Positions 27,672 through 36,351 of a stretch of DNA of 64,000 nucleotides are shown piece by piece. The position numbers were made by a program, and so were the translations under genes. The stretch's first letter is position 1. Each line of letters opens with the position of its first letter. Below the pieces are notes generated by a model. The model had not been told where the DNA came from. It ran no database searches and saw only the letters and a program-made list of their open reading frames with translations. Location: the NCBI RefSeq assembly GCF_005405885.1, contig NZ_BJFL01000007.1:152571-216570 (forward strand). The letters run 5' to 3'. The stretch is from Gandjariella thermophila. GTDB lineage: Bacteria > Actinomycetota > Actinomycetes > Mycobacteriales > Pseudonocardiaceae.

Positions 27672-28175
27672 TCAGCCGACCCGGTGTAGCCACGTCACCG
27701 GCGCCCCGTCGCCGGCCCGCCGGTACGGCTCCAGCGCGTCGTCCCACGCCGCGCCGAGCAGCTCGTCGATGCGGTGCGCGAAGGACTCCCCTCCCCGGCT
27801 GGACGCCGCGACCGCGCGCAACTGGTCCTCGCCCACGACGATGTCACCGTTGGCGCTGACCCGGGCGCGCCACAGGCCGAGGCCGGGGACGAAGCAGAAC
27901 CGCTCCCCGTCCACGCCGTGACTCGGATCCTCGGTCACCTCGAACCGGAGCATGGGCCACGCCCGGAGCGCGGCCGCCAACCGCGCACCGGATCCCGGTT
28001 CGCCCGACCACGCGCACTCCGCCCGCAACTGCCCGGGCGCAGCGGGCTGCGCGGACCAGCGAAGGTCCACTCGGACACCCAAGGTGCCCGAGATCGCCCA
28101 CTCGACGTGCGGACAGACCGCAGACGGCGACGAGTGGACATACACCACACCACTGGTGTTGCCACGGGTACTCAC
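27672..28175 (-). CDS. DUF3145 family protein
   Basis: A 167-residue actinobacterial protein that begins STRGNTSGVVYVHSSPSAVCPHVEWA, the DUF3145 signature. The rest is a beta-rich domain with HRIDELLGAAWDDALEPYRRA near the end. The function is unknown; relatives are usually found near the fatty acid/accD region in actinomycetes, as here. The start is GTG at 28175. Confidence 0.82.
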   Translation of the reverse strand: MSTRGNTSGVVYVHSSPSAVCPHVEWAISGTLGVRVDLRWSAQPAAPGQLRAECAWSGEPGSGARLAAALRAWPMLRFEVTEDPSHGVDGERFCFVPGLGLWRARVSANGDIVVGEDQLRAVAASSRGGESFAHRIDELLGAAWDDALEPYRRAGDGAPVTWLHRVG

Positions 28176-28456
28176 TGCTGACCTCCGCTGCTCGACGAGG
28201 GACGTCTTCCCCTACGACCTCTTCGAGCGAGCTTCAGATCATCAGCCGATCACCGATGCGCCATTCTGCCCCGGCGGACACTCCGTCCGCCATATGAAGT
28301 CGGTCGAACCTCCGCCGAGATCACCCATGCGGGTCGGCCACCGGTCACCAGGGCAACTTCTGGTCCGCCGGCACGTCCCTGCTTTGTTATGGATACGGTT
28401 TGCCCGGCGCTGTGGGGTTCGGGCACCGGCCCGAGCGGAGTGCGGGAGGTGCGGCC

Positions 28457-29764
28457 GTGCGTCTGGTCCGGCTCGGGGAACCGCCATCCGAGGTGAGCGC
28501 GGACATCCGGGCGGCACTGGCGACGTGGGGCGGGGGCAACGCGGTGCAGGGCGGGCTGGGACTGCTGGGCGTCCAGCCGCCGGACTGCCCGCCGGTGGAC
28601 GCGATCGTGGTGCTGCCGCGCGGCGTGCTGGTGGTGGTGGGCGTCGACCTGCCCGACCCGGCGGTCCGGCTGGAGGCGCCGCTGGACGACCGCTGGGCCA
28701 TCGACGGGTGGCCGCTCACCCGGCAGGACGGCGTGGTGAACCCGGCGGCCGAGGCGCTGCAGGCCAGTGCCGCGGTGGCCGCCCGGCTGCAGGCCATGCG
28801 GGCCGAGCCGCTGCCGGTGAGCACGGTGATCGCGGTGGGCCCCTACGTCGCCCAGGTCATGCAGCCCTCGGCCGACCTGCACCGGGGCGTGCGGGTGCTG
28901 CACCCCTCCTCCACCACCCTGCTGGCCGCCGCCCGGGAACTGGCCACCTGCGACCGGCCGTGCCCGGCGGACGCGGCGCTGCAGGTGGTCGCCGCGCTGG
29001 GCGTGGACCCGGCCACGGTGGGCGATCCGCTCGCCGAGGGCTTCCCGGACGCCGCCGCCTCGCCGCTGGCCACCGCGAGCACCATGCTCATCCCCCGGGT
29101 GCCGGCCAAGCCGACCGCGCCGTACCCGACCGCGCCGCCGGCGTCCCACCCGGTGCCGCCGGTGCCACCGACCCCGCCGGCGCCGCCGGCCCGGCGGGGC
29201 AACCCGCGCCGGTTGGCCTTCCTCGCCGTCGCGGTGATCGCGCTGCTGCTGCTCGCCGGGGTGGTGGTCGCGGTGAGTTCGGCGCACGGCGCGGACGGCT
29301 CCGCCCCGGTGCCGGTGCGCGCCGTGGTCGGCGGCACCACGTTCACCAGGCAGGACCTGGCGCGTGACCCGGACTGCGCCGCGCACGCCTACGGCGACCT
29401 GCGGGTCTGGCTGGGCCAGCACCCGTGCACCGAGATGCGCCGCGCCCTGTACGGGACCACCGCGGCCAACCGGAGCGTCTCGGTCGCGGTGTCCGTGGTG
29501 GACTTCGCGGACGCCGGGACCGCGCAGGCCTTCCAGCAGGCCGCCGACGCCACCGGCGCCGGCGGGATCAGCGACCTGGTGCGGGAGGGTCGCCGCCCGC
29601 GCGACGCCGCCGCGTCCTTCGACAACGCCGCCTACGCCAGCGAGCGGGAGGCCACCGAGGTGCGGCTGGCGCTGGCGGTGTGGACGGAGGGCGGCAGCCG
29701 GCCGGACGACGCCACCCTGCGCCAGCTCGCCACGCAGGCGCTACAGCTGCCCGCCCCGTCCTGA
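28457..29764 (+). CDS. Single-span membrane protein with cytoplasmic N-domain
   Basis: A 435-residue protein. The first 200 residues form a soluble domain (VDAIVVLPRGVLVVVGVDLPDP is a beta-rich part), followed by a proline-rich linker (about 225-262), one membrane segment (LAFLAVAVIALLLLAGVVVA) and an extracytoplasmic C-domain with two cysteines (DPDCAAHAYG, QHPCTEM). I do not recognise the family. GTG at 28457 with GGGAGG 8 bases upstream. Its 3' end overlaps the convergent CoA transferase gene by 24 bases. Confidence 0.65.
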   Translation: MRLVRLGEPPSEVSADIRAALATWGGGNAVQGGLGLLGVQPPDCPPVDAIVVLPRGVLVVVGVDLPDPAVRLEAPLDDRWAIDGWPLTRQDGVVNPAAEALQASAAVAARLQAMRAEPLPVSTVIAVGPYVAQVMQPSADLHRGVRVLHPSSTTLLAAARELATCDRPCPADAALQVVAALGVDPATVGDPLAEGFPDAAASPLATASTMLIPRVPAKPTAPYPTAPPASHPVPPVPPTPPAPPARRGNPRRLAFLAVAVIALLLLAGVVVAVSSAHGADGSAPVPVRAVVGGTTFTRQDLARDPDCAAHAYGDLRVWLGQHPCTEMRRALYGTTAANRSVSVAVSVVDFADAGTAQAFQQAADATGAGGISDLVREGRRPRDAAASFDNAAYASEREATEVRLALAVWTEGGSRPDDATLRQLATQALQLPAPS

Positions 29765-30958
29765 ACCGCCGCTCTCGGAAAGGGCGCCGGAGGCCCGCAG
29801 CCGCGCCACGTCCTCGGCACCGAGCCCCGCCCACCGCAGCACCGCCTCGGTGTGCTCGCCGACCTCGGGGATCGGATCCATCCGGGGCTGCCAGCCGTCC
29901 GCCACGATGGGCGGGAGCAGCGCCCGCAGCGGGCCGCCCGGCGAGTCCACCGTGCCGATCCGGTCCCGGGCGACGAGCTGCGGGTGCCGGTCCAGCGAGC
30001 CGACGTCGTTCATCGACGCGTAGGCGATCCGCGCCTGCTCCAGCAGCCGCACCAGCTCGTCGCCGGACAGCCCGACGAGCCGCTCGTCGACGACCGCGTG
30101 CAGCTCGGCGCGGTGCGCCACGCGCTGGGCGTTGGTGGCGAATCGCGGATCGTCGGCCAGTTCCGGCTTGCCGAGCACGGCGCCGCAGAACCGGTGCCAC
30201 TCCGGGTCGTTCTGCACGGCGAGCAGCACCGACCGCCCGTCGCCCGCGGTGAACGGCCCGTACGGGGCGATGGTGGCGTGCGCGGCGCCGGTGCGCTCCG
30301 GCGGCCGGCCGCCGTAGGCGGCGTAGTAGAACGGGTAACCCATCCACTCGGCGAGAGCGTCCAACATGGACACCTCGACCGCGCGGCCGGAGCCGGTGCG
30401 TTCCCGCTCCAGCAGCGCGGCCAGCACCCCGGAGAACGCGTACATGCCGGCGGCGATGTCGGCCACCGCGATGCCCGCCTTGGCCGGCTCGTCCGGGGTT
30501 CCGGTGATCGCCGGCAGCCCGGCCTCCGCCTGCACCAGCAGGTCGTACGCCTTGCGGTCGGCGTAGGGGCCGCCGCGGCCGTAGCCGGAGACCTCGCACG
30601 TGATCAGCCGCGGCCGGGTGGCCCGCACGGTCGCCGGGTCCAGCCCGAGCCGGGCGGCCGCGCCGGGCGCCAGGTTCTGCACGAACACGTCCGCCCGGTC
30701 CAGCAGGCGGGCGAGCACGGGGCCGGCCTCGGGGTGCTTGAGGTCCAGCGCCACCGACTCCTTGGCGCGGTTGAGCCAGACGAAGTGACTGGACTGGCCG
30801 CGCACCGTCCGGTCGTAGCCGCGGGCGAAGTCGCCCCGGCGCGGCCGCTCGATCTTGATCACGCGCGCGCCGAGATCGGCGAGCTGCCGGGTGGCGAACG
30901 GCGCGGCGACGGCCTGCTCCACGGAAACGACCACCACCCCGGCCAGCGGCAGCGCCAT
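29741..30958 (-). CDS. CaiB/BaiF family (class III) CoA transferase
   Basis: A 405-residue class III CoA transferase. The N-terminal VVVVSVEQAVAAPFATRQLADLGARV, IKIERPRRGDFARGYD and the catalytic-aspartate region ALDLKHPEAGPVLARLLDRADV are characteristic. Members move CoA between carboxylic acids or racemise alpha-methylacyl-CoAs; which reaction is not clear. ATG at 30958 has GGAGGG upstream. Confidence 0.88.
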   Translation of the reverse strand: MALPLAGVVVVSVEQAVAAPFATRQLADLGARVIKIERPRRGDFARGYDRTVRGQSSHFVWLNRAKESVALDLKHPEAGPVLARLLDRADVFVQNLAPGAAARLGLDPATVRATRPRLITCEVSGYGRGGPYADRKAYDLLVQAEAGLPAITGTPDEPAKAGIAVADIAAGMYAFSGVLAALLERERTGSGRAVEVSMLDALAEWMGYPFYYAAYGGRPPERTGAAHATIAPYGPFTAGDGRSVLLAVQNDPEWHRFCGAVLGKPELADDPRFATNAQRVAHRAELHAVVDERLVGLSGDELVRLLEQARIAYASMNDVGSLDRHPQLVARDRIGTVDSPGGPLRALLPPIVADGWQPRMDPIPEVGEHTEAVLRWAGLGAEDVARLRASGALSESGGSGRGGQL

Positions 30959-31014
30959 ATCGCCCTCCCTTCGTCCGGCCTCCGAAGGTAAGGCATCACC
31001 GCGGCCGGCGGCCG

Positions 31015-31296
31015 TCAGCCCGGTTCGCCGCGGCGCTTGCGGTACACCACCCAGCCGAAGTCGACCACGGCGATCGCCGCCAGCACGGCGAGCACCACCG
31101 CCAGCCACACCGCGTTGATGGTCGCCGCGAGCACCGCCGCCCCGGTGCAGAACACGAAACCGAAGCCGGCCAGCCACAACCGCAGCGTCAGCGCGCTGCG
31201 GGCCGGCGGCGCCCCACCGAAACCGGCCGTGGGGTCGTGGTAATCGTCCAGGCCGCGCGCGTAGTCCTCGCGGCTGAGCTTCCTGCCTCGCCGCAT
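31015..31296 (-). CDS. Small two-span membrane protein (DUF6343-like)
   Basis: A 93-residue protein with a basic N-terminus, the segment ARSALTLRLWLAGFGFVF and a second hydrophobic segment near the C-terminus, ending in KRRGEPG. It resembles short actinomycete membrane proteins of the DUF6343 type. ATG at 31296 has AAGGAGG upstream and the second copy of the 69-bp leader repeat 18 bases before it. Confidence 0.6.
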   Translation of the reverse strand: MRRGRKLSREDYARGLDDYHDPTAGFGGAPPARSALTLRLWLAGFGFVFCTGAAVLAATINAVWLAVVLAVLAAIAVVDFGWVVYRKRRGEPG

Positions 31297-31313
31297 ACCG
31301 GCCTCCTTTTCCG

Positions 31314-31382
31314 CGGCTTTGCGCGCCCCGCGACCGGGTCTGCAGGGCTCCGCCCCGCCACCCCGGTCGCGGACCTGACGGC
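31314..31382 (-). repeat. 69-bp leader hairpin repeat, copy 2
   Basis: This block is the second copy of the repeat at 25177-25245 (62 of 69 identical). On the minus strand it contains CCGCGACCGGGG, a GC-rich loop and CCCGGTCGCGG. As in copy 1 it starts 18 bases upstream of a start codon. The remaining bases up to 31586 contain no other gene that I can support. Confidence 0.75.
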
Positions 31383-31586
31383 GGGGCACGCGCGGTGGTC
31401 ACCTCGGGTGCCGCGACGTGCCACCCGCCTACCCGACAGGGATCACCGGCATGCCTCACGCTACCGCGCATCACCGGCGAAACGGGCGTGCGCCCGGGTG
31501 CGGCGCGGCGCATTTCGGCGGCCGCGTCGGGGGCCCGGGCGGGTCCGGTACACCATGGACCGCACGCGCTGCGGGAGGAGGGTGAC

Positions 31587-32276
31587 GTGGAGCAGAACGG
31601 GTGGGAGGCCGGCACGGAGATGCCGGCGTGGCGGCGGCGGACCCGCGGAGAGCACCGCTGGCCGGTGGCACTGGCCATCGTGGTGGCCGTCGCGCTGCAA
31701 CTGCCGCTACCGGACCGCGTGGTCTTCGGGCCGCGCTGGCTTCTGCCCGGCCTCAGCCTGTTGCTGGTCGTGGTGCTGATGGCGATGAATCCGGGCCGGA
31801 TCGGCCGGCGCGGCGGGCCGGAACGGCTGCTCGGGCTGGGCGTGGTCACCGTACTGAGCATCGGCAACGGTCTGTCCGGCGCGCTGCTGGTGCACCGGCT
31901 GCTGACCGGCACCGCGGGCCAGGACGCGGGCACGCTGCTGGTCACGGGCGCGGCGATCTACCTGACCAACATCATCGCGTTCTCGCTGTGGTACTGGGAA
32001 TGGGACCGGGGCGGGCCGGCGGCGCGGGCCGCGGGCGTGCGTCAGGACGCGGACTTCCTGTTCCCGCAGATGACCACGCCGGAGGTGGCACCACCGGACT
32101 GGGAGCCCAGCTACGTCGACTACCTCTACCTGTCCTTCACCAACGCGACCGCGTTCAGCCCGACCGACGTGATGCCGCTGCGGCCGTGGGCGAAGCTGAC
32201 GATGCTGCTGCAGTCGGCGGTGTCCCTGGCGATCGTGGTGCTGGTGGTCGCGCGGGCGGTCAACATCCTGCGGTGA
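31587..32276 (+). CDS. DUF1345-like integral membrane protein
   Basis: A 229-residue membrane protein with about six hydrophobic segments. The C-terminal part VDYLYLSFTNATAFSPTDVM followed by a last membrane helix is typical of DUF1345 proteins, which look like half a potassium-channel pore but have no proven function. The GTG at 31587 has GGGAGGAGG upstream. Confidence 0.7.
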   Translation: MEQNGWEAGTEMPAWRRRTRGEHRWPVALAIVVAVALQLPLPDRVVFGPRWLLPGLSLLLVVVLMAMNPGRIGRRGGPERLLGLGVVTVLSIGNGLSGALLVHRLLTGTAGQDAGTLLVTGAAIYLTNIIAFSLWYWEWDRGGPAARAAGVRQDADFLFPQMTTPEVAPPDWEPSYVDYLYLSFTNATAFSPTDVMPLRPWAKLTMLLQSAVSLAIVVLVVARAVNILR

Positions 32277-32397
32277 CGTGACTCCGCCGGAGCACGCCCC
32301 GGTCATGCCGGCCCCGGGTCGCCTGCCGTCACAGCCGTCCCACGAACGGGGCAATCTGTCCAGGTAGGCGGGCTGCCGAATGCCTACCATGGCGGGC

Positions 32398-32901
32398 ATG
32401 AACGCAGCGGAGTCGGGCGATGACGATCAGGCGTTGCCCGGGCGCCTGCTGCGGTTCCCCAGCTTCCTGATGCTGCAACTGGTCAAGGAGGCGCGGCGGA
32501 TCAGGGGCTCGCTCGGCGGTTCCCCCGCCGATGACGGGCTGCGCGCCCCGCATGTCACGGTGCTGGCCTGCCTGGCCGACTTCGGTCCGGCCGCGCAGCG
32601 CACCATCAGCGACCGGCTCGGCATCGATCCCAGCGACCTGGTGTCCCTGCTGGACGACCTGGAGCGGTCCGGCTACGCGACCCGGCGCCGGGACGAGCGG
32701 GACCGCCGGCGCTACGTGGTCGCGGTGACCGCCGCGGGCCGGCGCATCCTCCGCCGGCACCTCGGCGCCGCGGAGAAGCTCAACGACCGGCTGCTCGCGC
32801 CGCTCAGCCCGGCCGAGCGGGAACAGTTGCACGCGCTGCTGCTGCGGGTCCTCGCGCACCACGACCCGTCGCGGGTACCCGGGCGATACCGCTCGGGGTA
32901 G
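32398..32901 (+). CDS. MarR family transcriptional regulator
   Basis: A 167-residue winged-helix regulator. The recognition region ISDRLGIDPSDLVSLLDDLE and the wing (YATRRRDERDRRRYVVAVT) are canonical MarR. ATG at 32398. It is convergent with a second MarR gene 18 bases away. Its target is not evident; the preceding membrane protein gene is a possibility. Confidence 0.87.
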   Translation: MNAAESGDDDQALPGRLLRFPSFLMLQLVKEARRIRGSLGGSPADDGLRAPHVTVLACLADFGPAAQRTISDRLGIDPSDLVSLLDDLERSGYATRRRDERDRRRYVVAVTAAGRRILRRHLGAAEKLNDRLLAPLSPAEREQLHALLLRVLAHHDPSRVPGRYRSG

Positions 32902-32919
32902 CGCGGGCGCCGCTTCCGG

Positions 32920-33405
32920 TCAGAGGTCGCCGAGGTGGTCGACGAGGCGGGTGAGTGCCGGGAGCGCGCGGCGCACCGCGGCCCGCTCGGTCGCGCCGAG
33001 CCGGGCCAGCGCGGCGCCGATCCGCCGCTCGTGCGCCTCCTGCCAGGCCGCGAGCTGCTCGTGGCCGGCCTTGGTCAATGACAGCCGGGCCACCCTGCGG
33101 TCGTGCGGATCACCGTCCCTCGCCACCAACCTGGCCTCGATCAGCTGGGTCACCAGCCCGCTCACCGTGTTCGGCGCCAGCCGCAGCAGCGCGGCCAGCT
33201 CACCGACCCGCATCGGCTCCCGCTCCTGCAACGTCTGCAGCAGCTCCACCTGCGCCATCGGCAGCGACTCCCACGGGTAGTCGGTGCGGATGCTGGCGCG
33301 CAACGCCCTGCGGAGCCGGGTGACCACCTCGGTCAGCGACCTGACGTCGGAGGAGGCAAGTTCGGGGGCCTGCTCGCCCGGGCTGTGGATGGCTCCCTCG
33401 GGCAT
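32920..33405 (-). CDS. MarR family transcriptional regulator (divergent from MFS gene)
   Basis: A 161-residue MarR protein with LLRLAPNTVSGLVTQLIEA as the recognition helix and the wing RDGDPHDRRVARLSLT. The ATG at 33405 is preferred. It is divergent from an MFS exporter and the space between them has a consensus -10 box, the classic layout of a drug-responsive repressor and its pump. Confidence 0.87.
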   Translation of the reverse strand: MPEGAIHSPGEQAPELASSDVRSLTEVVTRLRRALRASIRTDYPWESLPMAQVELLQTLQEREPMRVGELAALLRLAPNTVSGLVTQLIEARLVARDGDPHDRRVARLSLTKAGHEQLAAWQEAHERRIGAALARLGATERAAVRRALPALTRLVDHLGDL

Positions 33406-33540
33406 GTGCGCATGGTACTGGCGGCCGGACCGGCGCCGCGTCTGATTCCGCTCCATCCCAGGCCGTGGAACCGATCCCAGGATTCGGCCCGGACCGGGAC
33501 CCGCGCCGACGCGTCGCAGGCCGAATATGTCTGCTACCGA

Positions 33541-33546
33541 TATAAT
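33541..33546 (+). promoter_or_regulatory. Consensus -10 box before the MFS gene
   Basis: TATAAT occurs 33 bases before the MFS start codon, within an unusually AT-rich patch (33524-33547) for this genome. The patch is the likely promoter and MarR operator. I see no clear -35. Confidence 0.6.
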
Positions 33547-33578
33547 GGGGATGGGTTCACGGGTCAGGAGGGAGGCCG

Positions 33579-35054
33579 ATGAGCGGTGACCACGGCGGTG
33601 GGCGCACCACCGTGCTCCCGGCCGGCTTCGCCGACCGGTGGTGGGCCCCGCTGGTCACCGAGTCCGCCCGGCCCCGGCGGGTCGCCCGGTGGCCGCACGC
33701 GCACTGGCTGGCGGTCGGCACGGTCTGCTTCGGCGCCTTCATGGGCCAACTCGACGCGAGCATCGTCACGCTCACCTTTCCAGCGCTGACCGGGGCGTTC
33801 CACACCCCGCTCGGCGCGGTGGAGTGGGTGTCGCTGGGCTACCTGCTCGCCCTGGTCGCCTTGCTCACCCCGGTCGGGCGGGTGTCCGACCTGTTCGGCC
33901 GCAAGCTGGTCTACCTCCAGGGGTTTGTGGTGTTCACCGGTGCCTCCGCGCTGTGCGGGCTGGCGCCGACCCTCTCCGCGCTGGTCGGTTTCCGGGTGTT
34001 GCAGGCGGTGGGCGCGGCGATGATGCAGGCGAACAGCGTCGCCCTGGTGGCGACCAGCGTGCCCCGGCCGAGCATGCGCGCGGCGCTGGGCGTGCAGGCC
34101 GCCGCCCAGGCGCTGGGCCTCGCGCTCGGCCCCACCGTGGGCGGGCTGCTCGTCACCGGGCTGGGCTGGCAGTGGGTGTTCTGGGTGAACGTGCCGATCG
34201 GGGTCGCGGCCGTGGTCGCCGGCCGCTTCCTGCTGCCGCGCACCCGGGCGCGCACCCCGATCCGCCGGTTCGACCTGGCCGGGCTGGTACTGCTGGCCAC
34301 CGCGAGCACCGCCGCCCTGCTCGCCGTGTCCGTCGCGTCCGGGCTGCCGCTGCCGCCGGCCGCGGTGGCCGCCCTGCTGGCGCTGGCCGTGGCCGCCGGG
34401 TGGGGATTGCTCCGGGTGGAGCGGCGGGCGGCGTCGCCGCTGGTCGACCTCGGCCTGCTGCGCCGCGGCGGAGTAGCCGCCGGGCTCACCGGGGCGTTGT
34501 GCGGGTACCTGGTGCTGTTCGGGCCGCTGGTGGTGGTGCCGGTGGCGCTCGTCGGGCGCGGGCTGTCCACCGCGCACGCCGGGGCCGTGCTGACCGCCCT
34601 GCCGGCCGGTTTCGCGCTGGCCGCGACGCTGGGCGGCTGCGTGCTGCCGAGGCGGTGGAGCGACGCGCGCCGCGGCCGCGCCGGTGCCGCGGTGTGCGTG
34701 CTCGCGCTGGCCGCACTGCTGGTGCTGCCGCTGCGCCCGGGGGTGCTGGCGCCACTGCTGGGCCTGCTCGGCGTCGGGCTCGGCGTGTTCACCCCGGCCA
34801 ACAACGCCGCGATCATGGGACGGATCCCGGCGTCCTCGGCCGGGGTCGGCGGCGGCCTGGTCAACATGACGCGGGGGTTGGGCACCGCGCTCGGGGTGGC
34901 GTTCAGCACCCTCGCCCTGCACCTGGCACCGGCCGAGGGTCCCCGGGTGGCGGTGGCGGTGCTGGTGGCTGCCGCCCTGGTGGCGGGGGCGTCGACGCGC
35001 GCCACCCGCGCCTGCCGGGTCCGCCCCTCGGGACGGGCGCCCGGCGCGCCCTAA
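33579..35054 (+). CDS. MFS transporter, DHA2 (14-span) drug exporter type
   Basis: A 491-residue membrane protein with about 14 hydrophobic segments and the MFS motifs MGQLDASIVTLTFPAL (helix 1), GRVSDLFGRKLVYLQG (motif A) and LGPTVGGLLV (motif C), which mark antiporters that expel drugs. ATG at 33579 with GGAGGGAGG upstream. mtnA follows after 33 bases and may be on the same transcript. Confidence 0.88.
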   Translation: MSGDHGGGRTTVLPAGFADRWWAPLVTESARPRRVARWPHAHWLAVGTVCFGAFMGQLDASIVTLTFPALTGAFHTPLGAVEWVSLGYLLALVALLTPVGRVSDLFGRKLVYLQGFVVFTGASALCGLAPTLSALVGFRVLQAVGAAMMQANSVALVATSVPRPSMRAALGVQAAAQALGLALGPTVGGLLVTGLGWQWVFWVNVPIGVAAVVAGRFLLPRTRARTPIRRFDLAGLVLLATASTAALLAVSVASGLPLPPAAVAALLALAVAAGWGLLRVERRAASPLVDLGLLRRGGVAAGLTGALCGYLVLFGPLVVVPVALVGRGLSTAHAGAVLTALPAGFALAATLGGCVLPRRWSDARRGRAGAAVCVLALAALLVLPLRPGVLAPLLGLLGVGLGVFTPANNAAIMGRIPASSAGVGGGLVNMTRGLGTALGVAFSTLALHLAPAEGPRVAVAVLVAAALVAGASTRATRACRVRPSGRAPGAP

Positions 35055-35087
35055 CATCGGAGGCAACCGCCCGACCCGGAGGGAAAG

Positions 35088-36131
35088 GTGCCCGAGCAGC
35101 AGCCGACCACCGGCCCCGCCGCCGCGGCGTGGCCCGCACGCTCGGTGGACTGGCAGGACGGCGCGATCGTGATCATCGATCAGACCGCGCTGCCCGCCGA
35201 GCACCGCGTGCTGCGGCTGACCACGTGCGCGGAGGTGGTGGACGCGATCGCCAGGCTGGCGGTGCGAGGCGCGCCCGCGCTCGGCGTGGTCGGCGCCCTG
35301 GGCGTGGCCCAGTCCGCCGCCCGGCACAGCACGAACGGGCGCACCGACGAGGCCGCGGTGCGCGCCGAGGCGGACCGCATCGCGCATGCCCGGCCGACCG
35401 CGGTGAACCTCTCCTGGGGCGTGCGGCGCGCGCTGGCCCGGTTGCCGGAGGGGCCGAGCGCGGTGCTGGACGAGGCGCTGGAGTTGCTCGCCACGGACGA
35501 GCGGACCAACCGGGAGGCGTCCCGCCGGGCCGCCGACCTGGTCCTGGAACTCACCTCGCGGCGCCCGCTGCGATTGCTCACCCACTGCAACACCGGCCGG
35601 CTGGCCACCGCCGCCTGGGGCACCGCGCTGGGCACGGTCCGCGAGCTGTGGCAGCGCGGCGCCGTGGCCGAGGTGCTGGCCTGCGAGACCCGGCCGCTGC
35701 TGCAGGGGTCCCGGCTGACCGCGTGGGAACTGGCCGAGGCCGGCATCCCGCACCGGGTGTGCGTGGACTCCGCCGCCGCCTTCGCCATGGCCCGGGGCAT
35801 GGTCGACTGCGTGCTCGTCGGCGCGGACCGGATCACCGCCAACGGCGATGTGGCCAACAAGATCGGCACCTACGCGCACGCGATCGCCGCCGCCCGGCAC
35901 GGCATCCCGTTCGTGGTGGTGGCCCCGGAGTCCACGATCGACCCCTCGCTCGCCTCCGGAGCCGAGATCACCGTCGAGGAGCGGGACGGCGGCGAGGTGA
36001 CCAGCTTCGGCGGCACCCGGGTCGTCCCGGCCGGTTGCGCCACCTTCAACCCCGCCTTCGACGTGACCCCGGCCGACCTGGTCAGCGCGGTGGTCACCGA
36101 GGAACGCGTGGTCACCGCCGCCCGGACCTGA
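35088..36131 (+). CDS. mtnA: Methylthioribose-1-phosphate isomerase
   Basis: MtnA converts methylthioribose-1-phosphate to methylthioribulose-1-phosphate in methionine salvage. The 347-residue product has RGAPALGVVGALGV, THCNTGRLAT, the active-site cysteine in ACETRPLLQGSRLTAWEL and the aspartate in GADRITANGDVANKIGT. The start is GTG at 35088. No other mtn genes are nearby. Confidence 0.93.
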   Translation: MPEQQPTTGPAAAAWPARSVDWQDGAIVIIDQTALPAEHRVLRLTTCAEVVDAIARLAVRGAPALGVVGALGVAQSAARHSTNGRTDEAAVRAEADRIAHARPTAVNLSWGVRRALARLPEGPSAVLDEALELLATDERTNREASRRAADLVLELTSRRPLRLLTHCNTGRLATAAWGTALGTVRELWQRGAVAEVLACETRPLLQGSRLTAWELAEAGIPHRVCVDSAAAFAMARGMVDCVLVGADRITANGDVANKIGTYAHAIAAARHGIPFVVVAPESTIDPSLASGAEITVEERDGGEVTSFGGTRVVPAGCATFNPAFDVTPADLVSAVVTEERVVTAART

Positions 36132-36351
36132 CACACCGACCACCGGCGAGCCCCGGCGGCGCGATCGCGGCGCGCGTTCAGGAATAGGCACTGAGACGGA
36201 GCTCACGCGAACCGGATCCGCGCCGCACGCGTACTCCTCCCCCGACCGGGCCGCACGACCCGCTCCGCCACCGATGTCCCGCCCCTGCCTCGACGCGCGG
36301 GCGTCGCCCGCGGAGCGCGCGGGCCGGGTGGACAAGGAGAGGAGAAGCGCG

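Noticed and set aside
36200..36300. A third copy of the 69-bp leader repeat
   Set aside because: Only scattered similarity (short blocks such as GCTCCGCCACC) and no start codon at the fixed 18-base distance on the minus strand.
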